Shown here: piece after piece, positions 16,060 to 22,077 of the stretch | Layout of the letters: every line of letters begins with the position of its first letter | How positions within the stretch are numbered: position 1 is the first letter of the stretch | Origin: Ruminococcus sp. UBA4240 | GTDB taxonomy: Bacteria; Bacillota; Clostridia; Oscillospirales; Ruminococcaceae | Direction of reading: 5' to 3' | DNA length: 24,446 nt | NCBI GenBank assembly: GCA_002395525.1 | Contig: DGXE01000050.1 | Coordinates: forward strand, 1-24,446 | The notes under the pieces: model-generated | Database searches by the model: none | What the model was told of the DNA's origin: nothing | Seen by the model: the letters and a program-made list of their open reading frames with translations, nothing else | Translations under genes and position numbers: made by a program

Positions 16060-16090
16060 AAAAAATCCCCTCAGGAAGCCCTGAGGGGAT
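16060..16090 (-). terminator. Terminator of the tRNA-Thr gene
   Basis: A perfect 11-bp stem (ATCCCCTCAGG / CCTGAGGGGAT, 16065-16075 with 16080-16090) with a 4-nt loop. On the minus strand it is followed by a run of T. It lies 6 nt beyond the tRNA 3' end and only two bases beyond the convergent kinase stop. Confidence 0.9.
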
Positions 16091-16096
16091 AAAAAG

Positions 16097-16172
16097 TGGA
16101 GCTGATTGCCGGATTTGAACCGGCGACCTCATCCTTACCAAGGATGTGCTCTACCAACTGAGCTAAATCAGC
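16097..16172 (-). tRNA. tRNA-Thr (anticodon GGT)
   Basis: Read on the minus strand, the 76-nt sequence folds as a full cloverleaf: acceptor GCTGATT/AATCAGC, D arm GCTC/GAGC with GTTGGTA, anticodon stem CATCC/GGATG with loop TTGGTAA, and T arm GCCGG/CCGGC with TTCAAAT. CCA is encoded after the discriminator U. The anticodon GGT reads ACC and ACU. Threonine tRNAs are substrates for t6A at A37, made by the TsaB/TsaE pathway encoded 5 kb away. Confidence 0.97.
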
Positions 16173-16185
16173 ACCAACAGACGAT

Positions 16186-16191
16186 ATTATA
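16186..16191 (-). promoter_or_regulatory. -10 box of tRNA-Thr
   Basis: A perfect TATAAT on the minus strand, 13 nt upstream of the tRNA 5' end. The -35 region (TATATT at 17 nt) is weak. Confidence 0.65.
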
Positions 16192-16295
16192 CCATAACCG
16201 GCAGAACAAATATAGCACAATATATGTAGATTTATTTAATTTTTTGTGTACCGGGCAGCAGTGAGCCATGGCTGTTTTTGTTCACGGATTTACCG

Positions 16296-16324
16296 TTGAC
16301 AAGGAGTAACATATGTGATACAAT
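16296..16324 (+). promoter_or_regulatory. Promoter of the DUF1858-trmK-nif3 run
   Basis: TTGACA, a 17-nt spacer and TACAAT with an extended -10 TGA. The leader to ATG 16371 is about 40 nt. Confidence 0.88.
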
Positions 16325-16370
16325 ACAGTTAGCAAAAACTCACATCACCTTTGGGTAAAGGAGACTCACT

Positions 16371-16616
16371 ATGTTAGTAACAAAGGATTCCGTCATCACA
16401 GATATACTTGAAGAGGACATCGATACAGCCGAATATTTCTTTGAAATGGGGATGTACTGCATCGGGTGCCCCTCATCCTTCGGGGAAACACTTGAACAGG
16501 CCTGCGCCGTACACGGCATGGATCCTGAGGATCTTGTAAAGGCCCTGAACGACCACTTTGCCCGCAAGGGCGCAGCGGCACCCACTGCCGATGTGTCAGC
16601 CCATGAAGGAGCTTGA
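16371..16616 (+). CDS. DUF1858 domain protein (ScdA/hybrid-cluster-associated type)
   Basis: A small 81-aa cytoplasmic protein. It carries the DUF1858 pattern: ITKDSVI-like start, a helix, then MGMYCIGCPSS with a CxxC pair (Cys30, Cys33), then the LEQAC helix. Such proteins resemble the N-terminal domain of iron-sulfur repair proteins and are often next to redox enzymes; a thiol or metal role is likely but unproven. TAAAGGAG precedes ATG 16371. Its 3' end overlaps the trmK start by 14 nt, so it heads this operon. Confidence 0.88.
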   Translation: MLVTKDSVITDILEEDIDTAEYFFEMGMYCIGCPSSFGETLEQACAVHGMDPEDLVKALNDHFARKGAAAPTADVSAHEGA

Positions 16617-17268
16617 TGAAAGACTTGCCGCCTGTGCCAGCTTGGTAGGCGGCAGATTTGTCTGTGATGTGGGCACAGACCACGGCAAACTCCCCGCCTT
16701 TTTGCTCAGGGCGGGCATATGTGACCGTGCCATATGCGCTGATATGCGCAAGAAGCCCCTGTCCTCCGCCCGCATGACTATGGACGGGTACGGGATCTCG
16801 GATAAGGTGCTGTTCGTGCTTTCCGACGGCCTTGACGATGTTCCGCTGGAAGGCGTTACAGACATTGTCATAGCAGGCCTTGGGGGAGAGCAGATGGCAA
16901 ACATCATCACAAGGGATATGCGCACCCGTGACCCCTCCCTGCACCTTGTACTCCAGCCCATGAAGCGCCCCGAGCATCTGCGGAGGGAGCTTTACCGTGC
17001 AGGCTTTGACCTTGTGGAGGAGCATGGTGTAAAGGCGGCAGGGCATCTGTATTCCGTAATGAGCTGGTATTACAGAGGCACCCCCGCAGACCCCGGCATC
17101 AAAGCCTTCACAGGGGCTCTTGACCCACGCAGGGAGCTTGATGCGGCATACCTTGCCGACAGGGTGACAAGGCTTGAACGGGCAGCCCTTGGCATGAGGG
17201 AACAAAACCCGGATGGAGCCGAAGAGATACTTGAAAGTACACAGCGCATAAGGAGGGAGATACTTTGA
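16603..17268 (+). CDS. trmK: tRNA (adenine-N1)-methyltransferase TrmK
   Basis: 221 aa, matching the YqfN/TrmK family, which makes m1A22 in bacterial tRNA using S-adenosylmethionine. The SAM-binding motif is CDVGTDHGKLP (21-31), followed by ICADMRKKPL and the catalytic-fold segment IVIAGLGGEQM. The C-terminal coiled helices are as usual. The start is ATG 16603, giving MKELDERL, which aligns with the family N-terminus. It has no clear ribosome site and overlaps the previous gene by 14 nt, so it is probably reached by coupling; ATG 16591 is an alternative. The trmK-nif3 pair is the same as yqfN-yqfO in Bacillus subtilis. Confidence 0.93.
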   Translation: MKELDERLAACASLVGGRFVCDVGTDHGKLPAFLLRAGICDRAICADMRKKPLSSARMTMDGYGISDKVLFVLSDGLDDVPLEGVTDIVIAGLGGEQMANIITRDMRTRDPSLHLVLQPMKRPEHLRRELYRAGFDLVEEHGVKAAGHLYSVMSWYYRGTPADPGIKAFTGALDPRRELDAAYLADRVTRLERAALGMREQNPDGAEEILESTQRIRREIL

Positions 17269-18041
17269 CTGTTGCTGATATTTACCGCAAAATAGACGAG
17301 CTGGCACCCTTCTCCACACAGGAGAGCTGGGACAACAGCGGGCTCATAGTAGGCAGCCCTGACACAGAGGTCACAAAGGTCATCACTGCCCTTGACATCA
17401 CGTCAGAGGTGGCAGAGGAGGCACACAGGATCGGAGCACAGCTCATAGTCAGCCACCACCCCGTCATATTCCACCCCTTAAAGCGGCTGACAGGAGGCTC
17501 CCCTGCCGCGCTGCTGGCAAAGTATGATATATCCGCCATATGCACCCACACCCCCTTTGATATGGCACCCTGCGGCATGAACAAGGGCCTGTTTGACATT
17601 TTGCACGAGCCCCTGGGTCTCTCGGAGGCTTATGAGCCCCTGGAGGACTTCGGTCAGGGGCGCATGATAGGCAGGATATACTATCTGTCTGTGCCCATAT
17701 CCCTGGAGCAGTGCGCCAAAAGGCTCCGCTCCGTGCTGGGCTGCAAGGTGATACGCTACACCAGCGGGAACAGGAAGATAAGGAAGGCAGCCGTATGCTC
17801 CGGTGCGGGCAACAGCTTTGTGCTCACCGCGGCAGAAAGGGCTGATGCCCTCATCACAGGGGATCTGAAGCACGATTCCTTCATTGATGCACAGAACCTG
17901 GGGCTTTCGCTGTTTGACTGCGGCCACTACCACACGGAGCGCATATTTGCCCCTATGATGAAGGCACTGCTCGAAGAACATTTCCCCGATATTGCCGTAT
18001 CAGCGGCTGCATCCATGCACGATCCCGTAAGCTATTGCTGA
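17265..18041 (+). CDS. Nif3-like dinuclear metal-centre protein (DUF34/YqfO)
   Basis: 258 aa, the short form lacking the central insert of Bacillus YqfO. Metal ligands and motifs are conserved: SWDNSGLIVG (21-30), SHHPVIFHPLK (63-73), CTHTPFDMAPCGMN (93-106), and C-terminal GDLKHDSF and CGHYHTE. The family forms a hexamer with a two-metal site per subunit. Roles in GTP cyclohydrolase-like or metal-handling chemistry are proposed, but none is settled. The start is TTG 17265, sharing TTGA with the trmK stop, with AGGAGG eight bases upstream. Confidence 0.93.
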   Translation: MTVADIYRKIDELAPFSTQESWDNSGLIVGSPDTEVTKVITALDITSEVAEEAHRIGAQLIVSHHPVIFHPLKRLTGGSPAALLAKYDISAICTHTPFDMAPCGMNKGLFDILHEPLGLSEAYEPLEDFGQGRMIGRIYYLSVPISLEQCAKRLRSVLGCKVIRYTSGNRKIRKAAVCSGAGNSFVLTAAERADALITGDLKHDSFIDAQNLGLSLFDCGHYHTERIFAPMMKALLEEHFPDIAVSAAASMHDPVSYC

Positions 18042-18071
18042 TAAGTCTGTCACCGATTGAAAGGAACTGCT

Positions 18072-18560
18072 ATGGTTTTAGCTGTTATAGAGAGCTTTGT
18101 GCTTAATTTTGTTCTGCTGCTTGTATGTGTAATAAATATACGAAACGGCGCAGTGGGTGGGGTCCATTACTATGAACAGCCGGTAAAGGATCGTGTTGTA
18201 GAACTGGGTCTTATTACAGAAAAGCAGATCAGGCGGAACAAGGCGGTTTCAGGACTTGTCTTTATGCTGGTGCTGCTTGTGGCAGCTCCGCTGATGGTGT
18301 TCTGCGTAAATGGTGCCGAAACTTTTCAGGATGGTTTTATCCAGCTGACCGTCATGTATATGTTATGCGGGCTGTTTGACCGGATATTTATAGACTGGTA
18401 CTGGGTGGGTCATACAAAAGCGTGGATAATTCCCGGGACAGAGGATCTGATGCCATATATCCACAAAAAAACATGGCTTGGAAAGATCATAGGTACTGTT
18501 ATAGGCTATCCGCTGTTTGCGGCACTGATCTCTTGGATATTTACACTGATACTGAAATAG
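18072..18560 (+). CDS. Four-TM membrane protein of unknown function
   Basis: 162 aa. Hydrophobic helices lie at about 4-23, 58-79, 88-108 and 140-160. The loop after helix 3 is distinctive (DRIFIDWYWVGHTKAWII, then PGTEDLMPYI), which suggests a conserved family I cannot name. ATG 18072 has AAAGGA at good spacing; an in-frame TTG at 18057 is rejected. It lies 30 nt after nif3 but has more A/T at third positions than the genes before it, like the island to its right. It ends at a shared terminator. Confidence 0.75.
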   Translation: MVLAVIESFVLNFVLLLVCVINIRNGAVGGVHYYEQPVKDRVVELGLITEKQIRRNKAVSGLVFMLVLLVAAPLMVFCVNGAETFQDGFIQLTVMYMLCGLFDRIFIDWYWVGHTKAWIIPGTEDLMPYIHKKTWLGKIIGTVIGYPLFAALISWIFTLILK

Positions 18561-18613
18561 AGCTTGTGCAAAGCAGGCTCAACCCGACTTCTTCCTCAAA
18601 GAACAGATAAGAA

Positions 18614-18638
18614 ATGCCCCGAAATCGCTTCGGGGCAT
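18614..18638. terminator. Bidirectional-looking terminator hairpin
   Basis: ATGCCCCGAA (18614-18623) pairs perfectly with TTCGGGGCAT (18629-18638) around a 5-nt loop. On the minus strand TTCTTATCTG follows; on the plus strand ATTGTCTG. It may end both the membrane-protein gene and the former tsaB tail on its right. Confidence 0.7.
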
Positions 18639-18654
18639 ATTGTCTGTATGGGGA

Positions 18655-18870
18655 TCAGTTCTTGACGCCGCCTTCAAGCTCCTTTTCCGCCTGGGTAACA
18701 GCAAGGTAGTCGGGGAGCAGCTTGTCGGGGGGTATGGGTGCCTTGCGGGCGGCGGCGGCACAAAGGCTCACTGCGCTGCGCCCGTTCAGATGGGGGGGCA
18801 GGGGAGTGCTCCCCTCAGGGAGCAGCCTGTGTGTGTCCCCGACGGCTATGACCGTGCCGGTCCGGGCATA
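18655..18870 (-). pseudogene. Orphan duplicate of the tsaB 3' end
   Basis: In frame on the minus strand this encodes the last 70 or so residues of TsaB (from YART-TVIAVGDTHRLLPEG to AEKELEGG-stop), nearly identical to the C-terminus of the intact gene at 20942. The DNA match covers about 205 bp (18667-18870 with 20954-21157). Most differences fall at silent positions, with about four amino-acid changes (A/G, F/P, T/V, K/N). The match stops abruptly at the Tyr codon; upstream (18871-19041) the frame continues into unrelated sequence. It cannot be functional TsaB because it lacks the N-terminal ASKHA domain. Confidence 0.9.
18667..18870 (+). repeat. Long direct repeat, left copy
   Basis: Left copy of an about 205-bp direct repeat, roughly nine-tenths identical by eye to 20954-21157. 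The pair brackets the accessory segment with the LRR gene and gene remnants. The offset between copies is 2287 bp. Confidence 0.9.
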
Positions 18871-19056
18871 CTGTTCATTTTGTGCATTCATCCTGCTTGT
18901 ATCTGCATTGCTCCGGGAGGCAGCCTCCATATGCATCGGGTCGGCAGAGCGACTGAAAGAGATAGTCACGGAAAGGAAAGAATGAATAGTTTGAAGATGC
19001 AGATCGAACACCGGTATTTCACGCTTGAAGCCGGTGTTCATCTTGCTGAAAAATAC
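18871..19056. other. Gene-free stretch right of the orphan tsaB fragment
   Basis: No recognisable gene. The frames through it are extensions of the tsaB fragment or short. It contains the inverted repeat at 19006-19039 and leads into the LRR promoter. It may be residue of incoming DNA at the recombination boundary. Confidence 0.5.
19006..19039. promoter_or_regulatory. Inverted repeat upstream of the LRR promoter
   Basis: GAACACCGG (19006-19014) and CCGGTGTTC (19031-19039) are perfect 9-bp inverted arms separated by 16 bp. The right arm ends 17 bp before the -35 box of the LRR promoter, a suitable place for an activator or repressor. It has no T-run and so is not a terminator. Confidence 0.5.
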
Positions 19057-19085
19057 TTTACAAATCGTTCAGGATCTGATATAAT
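19057..19085 (+). promoter_or_regulatory. Promoter of the LRR gene
   Basis: TTTACA, a 17-nt spacer and TATAAT; leader about 45 nt, ending in a strong AAGGAGG ribosome site. Confidence 0.85.
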
Positions 19086-19135
19086 ATGGACGTAGGAACC
19101 GAACCATCCTGACCATTTCACTCAAGGAGGAAAGT

Positions 19136-20131
19136 ATGGAATTCAAGATCAAAAAAGGTATGCTGACTAAATATGACCCAGAGGAGCCTGTAGAGAACGT
19201 TGTCATTCCCGATGGGGTCACGGAGATCAATGATCATGTTTTTGTTGGAAGAAATGAGATCGTTTCTGTTACTTTCCCTGCAAGTGTCGAGGCCATACGG
19301 GCTCATGCCTTTCAGGACTGCACCAGATTAAAGAGGGTGATAACAGCGGGGGTTCCACGTATCTCTCCGGACTCCTTTGAAAGATGTCCCGGCCTTATTG
19401 ATGAAAATGGCTTCATGGTGGTAGGAGGGAAGCTTCTTTCTTACTTCGGAAAAGCAAAGGATATAGTTATCCCCGGCAGCGTCACGGAGATCCTGCCAAA
19501 GGTATTCAGCAATAGCTATATAACCTCTGTTGTGATACCTGACAGCGTCAAAACCATCGGTCATTCTGCGTTCAGTGCGTGTCCGTATCTTGCATCCATT
19601 TCTTTTCCCGCTGGGTTGAAGATCATTGAAAATGACCTTTTCAGCGATTGCTGCTCTCTGAAAGAAATAACGATACCCGGGTCTGTTCTGGAGATCGGAT
19701 TCAGAGCTTTTGCCGGATGTATGTACCTGAAAAAAGTAAACATCATGGATGGTGTCAGACGTATAGAACCGAATGCATTTGACGGATGCTTTGATCTGCA
19801 AAGTATCACTATCCCTGACAGTGTATACTCTGTGGGTACAGAGACATTCAGGGAATGCAGTCATCTCAGGTATGTGATTGCTTCTGACGGAACGATAACC
19901 AGTCTGGATGAAGAATATCCGGAGGCCTTTTTCATGGATGATGATTTCGAGGAGAACGGCTTTGACGAGCCGGAAGATCCCACACCCTATGTCTTACCGG
20001 GGAGGTTCATCTTCCGCCCCGAAGCCGAAGATGATGTTGATTACTATCCGGAAGATGATTCGTTAGGATACTACCTGGATACTGTTCTTATGAGAAAGTA
20101 TATCCTCGAACTTGAAAATGCAGAGATCTAA
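19136..20131 (+). CDS. BspA-type leucine-rich-repeat protein, cytosolic
   Basis: 331 aa with no signal peptide or membrane helix, unlike most BspA-like surface proteins. Residues about 20-250 are roughly nine LRR_5 (Treponema pallidum/BspA-type) repeats of about 23 aa, with the signature IPDSV...IG..AF..C..L (for example VVIPDSVKTIGHSAFSACPY). The last 80 residues are acidic (DDDFEENG, PEDDSLGYY) and non-repetitive. The ribosome site AAGGAGG before ATG 19136 is ideal. Third-position A/T is higher than in the core genes. It is the only intact gene between the two tsaB repeats, with its own promoter. BspA repeats bind proteins, so it may be an adaptor or inhibitor; its function is unknown. Confidence 0.9.
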   Translation: MEFKIKKGMLTKYDPEEPVENVVIPDGVTEINDHVFVGRNEIVSVTFPASVEAIRAHAFQDCTRLKRVITAGVPRISPDSFERCPGLIDENGFMVVGGKLLSYFGKAKDIVIPGSVTEILPKVFSNSYITSVVIPDSVKTIGHSAFSACPYLASISFPAGLKIIENDLFSDCCSLKEITIPGSVLEIGFRAFAGCMYLKKVNIMDGVRRIEPNAFDGCFDLQSITIPDSVYSVGTETFRECSHLRYVIASDGTITSLDEEYPEAFFMDDDFEENGFDEPEDPTPYVLPGRFIFRPEAEDDVDYYPEDDSLGYYLDTVLMRKYILELENAEI

Positions 20132-20174
20132 GACATGATCCTGCCGTTTTGATGAGGGCATAGTTTCATGAGCG

Positions 20175-20350
20175 CTCCATGAAGAATATACACTATGTCG
20201 TTGAACTCACGGGTCAGATATGCAGCATGACCCTCTCCCTTGAATATGACACCTGCAGCCCGGTTTTTCGGCTATTTCAACAGAGCCACGGGCTGTGGTC
20301 ATCCTGTCCTGCTCCGTACCAAGCACGAGTGCGGGGCATTATAATCTCCG
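20175..20350 (-). pseudogene. Frameshifted alpha/beta-hydrolase C-terminal remnant
   Basis: Not open in any single frame, but the minus strand gives consecutive hydrolase-like pieces in two frames: PALVLGTEQDRMTTARGS, then VEIAEK and PGCRCHI, then in the next frame FKGEGHAAYLTREFNDIVY. The order matches the end of alpha/beta-fold hydrolases: strand plus acid residue (GTEQD), helix, and the catalytic-His loop (GEGHAAYL). At least one frameshift is needed near 20250, and the N-terminal two-thirds is absent. Upstream, across 20350-20380, it joins the tetR remnant directly, suggesting an internal deletion of a tetR-hydrolase pair. Nothing else is seen between 20132 and 20175. Confidence 0.6.
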
Positions 20351-20379
20351 GCTGGGTGCGCTCTGTACTGTTTTATGCA

Positions 20380-20493
20380 CAGAAAGAGATACAGTTCCCT
20401 TTTGTTCCTGAAATAATATAAAAGCAGAGACTTGCTGATATCTGCTTCCGATGCAATTTGGCTCATGGTGCTGTTCTTGTAGCTGTATTCCAT
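20380..20493 (-). pseudogene. TetR-family regulator, DNA-binding-domain remnant
   Basis: The minus-strand frame reads YKNSTMSQIASEADISKS, then LLLYYFRNKRELYLFL. This is the helix-turn-helix region of TetR repressors (the YYFxNKxELY motif is diagnostic). The first helix of the domain is missing at the 5' side, and the whole ligand domain is missing after ELYLFL, where the frame runs into hydrolase-remnant DNA. It would not fold as a working repressor. Confidence 0.85.
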
Positions 20494-20800
20494 CGTGACA
20501 CACTATATCGGCTCACGCACGGTGGATTTTGTGGTAGAGGGCATTGACAAGTCAAAATGCGCCATGATAGTCACCACAAAGGCAGGCGAAATATCCGATG
20601 CGCTGGCTGAAAACTTCGATTCGAGCGGAACGATAGTAAACGCCATCGGAGGGTATTCTAAGGAGAGCAAGGAGATCATCTATTTCGTTGTGAATCACTT
20701 TCAGATCAATAAGCTCAAAAAGATAGTCCACCATATAGATCCTGCTGCATTTATTTCATTGCAGGAGGTCTCGGATATCATCAGAAAAAAGGATATGTAA
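20483..20800 (+). pseudogene. YitT-family protein, C-terminal DUF2179 remnant
   Basis: Open on the plus strand from a stop at 20480-20482. The peptide begins LYSIVTHYIGSRTVDFVVEG and continues with KSKCAMIVTTKAGEISDAL, GGYSKESKEIIYFVV, KLKKIVHHIDPAAFISL. This is the DUF2179 domain at the end of YitT-type membrane proteins, whose 150 or so residue membrane part is missing. A GTG at 20495 could start a 101-aa domain, but there is no ribosome site and the family match begins before it. Homology starts within a few bases of the tetR remnant's 5' end on the other strand, marking a single rearrangement joint. A normal terminator follows, so this 3' end was once a regular gene end. Confidence 0.85.
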
Positions 20801-20806
20801 AAAAAC

Positions 20807-20835
20807 GGCTCGGAGCTTCCGAGCCATTCCTTTTT
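20807..20835 (+). terminator. Terminator after the YitT remnant
   Basis: GGCTCGGA (20807-20814) and TCCGAGCC (20818-20825) pair perfectly with a 3-nt loop, followed by ATTCCTTTTT. Confidence 0.88.
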
Positions 20836-20904
20836 GGCGGACAGCTCCTGCAGCTTGCAAAGCAGCTTTCCTCCGGACATAATACCAATTGCTTCTCTTA
20901 GTAT

Positions 20905-20934
20905 AAAAAAGCAGCCTGCCAAAAAGCAGGCTGC
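20905..20934 (-). terminator. Terminator of the GNAT-tsaE-tsaB operon
   Basis: GCAGCCTGC (20911-20919) and GCAGGCTGC (20926-20934) pair perfectly. On the minus strand the stem is followed by TTTTTT (20910-20905). It lies 7 nt beyond the tsaB stop. Confidence 0.92.
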
Positions 20935-20941
20935 TGTGATG

Positions 20942-21619
20942 TCATTTTTTCGTGCCGCCTTCAAGCTCCTTTTCTGCCTGGGTAACAGCAAGGTAGTCGG
21001 GGAGCAGCTTGTCGGGGAATATGGGTGCCTTGCGGGCGGCGGCGGCACAAAGGCTCACTGCACTGCGCCCGTTCAGATGGGGGGGCAGGGGAGTGCTTCC
21101 TTCCGGGAGCAGCCTGTGTGTGTCCCCGACGGCTATGACCGTGGCTGTGCGTGCATACATGGCTGAAAGCTCGTCTGCCTTCTGTGCCGGGAGTATGGCA
21201 TCCTCCGTCAGCCTTTCTATCTCAAAGCCCTCGCATGAGAAAAAGGCGGTATAATACAGGTCTGCACGGGCATACATAAGGGAGGCGATGGTCACCCTGT
21301 CCTGCTGTGCCGCATTGAAGGCAAGGCTTTCAAGAGCGGATACCCCCACACAGGGGCTGCCGTTTGCAAAGCATATGCCCTGTATGGTGCTGATGCCTAT
21401 CCTTAGCCCCGTGTAGGAGCCGGGGCCTGTAACAGCCGCAAACAGGTCAACGTCCTCCAGGGTCATGCCGCACTTGTCGAGCATGGCAAGCGCCATAGGC
21501 AGTATCACCTGTGAATGTGCCTTTTTTGTGAGAAAACGCTCCTCCGCAAGGACAGTTCCGTCCTCCGTGAGGGCACAGGCGGCAGTGCCGCCGCAGGTGT
21601 CAAGTCCCAGTATCTTCAA
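20942..21619 (-). CDS. tsaB: tRNA t6A synthesis protein TsaB
   Basis: A 225-aa, non-catalytic ASKHA-fold partner of TsaD. With TsaE and TsaC it builds threonylcarbamoyl-adenosine (t6A37) on tRNAs reading ANN codons, in the cytoplasm. Family marks are clear: ILGLDTCGGTAACAL at the N-terminus, HSQVILPMALAML, and VTGPGSYTGLRIG. The length is normal. The start is TTG 21619, sharing TTGA with the tsaE stop, with GGAGG five bases before it. The 3' third is duplicated at 18655-18870 (see findings). tsaD is not in the window. Confidence 0.95.
   Translation of the reverse strand: MKILGLDTCGGTAACALTEDGTVLAEERFLTKKAHSQVILPMALAMLDKCGMTLEDVDLFAAVTGPGSYTGLRIGISTIQGICFANGSPCVGVSALESLAFNAAQQDRVTIASLMYARADLYYTAFFSCEGFEIERLTEDAILPAQKADELSAMYARTATVIAVGDTHRLLPEGSTPLPPHLNGRSAVSLCAAAARKAPIFPDKLLPDYLAVTQAEKELEGGTKK
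20954..21157 (+). repeat. Long direct repeat, right copy (inside tsaB)
   Basis: Right copy of the about 205-bp direct repeat with 18667-18870. It is the 3' part of the intact tsaB. Continuity with the rest of the gene shows that this copy is the expressed one. Confidence 0.9.
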
Positions 21620-22074
21620 GAGGCACCTCCGCTCTCAAAAAGCTCTCTGTCGCCGGTTATGGCTATGATGCGTGTATCAGGGGCATTTTCCGGCACGGTG
21701 AATGTGACGGTGATGTTTTCATCCAGAAGCCCCTCTGTGTTCTCCGACCACTCCACGGCGATGACGCTGTCATCTGAAATATAGTCGTAAAAGCCTGTTG
21801 TTTCCAGTGAAAGGGCACCGTCTATGCGGTACATATCGAAATGGATGAGGGAAAGCCTCCCTCCGTGGTATTCGTTTACTATGGCAAAGGTGGGGGAGGT
21901 AACGGTATCCTCCATGCCCAGCCCCATGCACAGTCCCCTTGTGAAGGTGGTCTTGCCTGCCCCAAGGTTTCCCTTGTATGCAATGATATCACCGCCTGCG
22001 AGTGCAGAGCCAAGTCTTTTTCCCAGCTCAATCGTCTCAAGCGGTGAATTTGTGGTGAATTCGTATCCTGTCAT
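21616..22074 (-). CDS. tsaE: tRNA t6A synthesis ATPase TsaE
   Basis: A 152-aa P-loop ATPase that drives turnover of the TsaB-TsaD complex. The Walker A motif is GNLGAGKTT (35-43), followed by the family segments VTSPTFAIVNEY and LIHFDMYRID and the later EWSENTEG (the WxE-type motif). ATG 22074 lies 3 nt after the stop of the GNAT gene, with GGAGAG further up. It shares TTGA with tsaB downstream, so the three genes form one leftward operon. Confidence 0.95.
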   Translation of the reverse strand: MTGYEFTTNSPLETIELGKRLGSALAGGDIIAYKGNLGAGKTTFTRGLCMGLGMEDTVTSPTFAIVNEYHGGRLSLIHFDMYRIDGALSLETTGFYDYISDDSVIAVEWSENTEGLLDENITVTFTVPENAPDTRIIAITGDRELFESGGAS

Positions 22075-22077
22075 AGA

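Noticed and set aside
16256..16280. Terminator-like CAGC...GCTG followed by TTTTTG upstream of the DUF1858 promoter
   Set aside because: Only four continuous pairs can form. The sequence AGCCATGGCT is a small palindrome with no clear purpose, and no plus-strand transcript needs ending there.
18640..19095. Plus-strand frame ending EHRYFTLEAGVHLAEKYF
   Set aside because: Its first half is antisense to the tsaB remnant, and the rest covers the inverted repeat and LRR promoter. No ribosome site fits a gene ending there.
20179..20421. Plus-strand 80-aa frame
   Set aside because: It lies opposite the hydrolase and tetR remnants and matches no family. The minus-strand reading explains the sequence better.
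20834..20904. Possible minus-strand coding piece reading REAIGIMSGGKLLCKLQEL
   Set aside because: It is open and looks protein-like, but is short, lies between two terminators and belongs to no family I can name. It could be a further remnant; not enough to call.
18655..21157. Insertion sequence or integrative element with direct target repeats
   Set aside because: The 205-bp repeats are far longer than target-site duplications. No transposase, integrase or terminal inverted repeats were found in the segment. Homologous recombination fits better.
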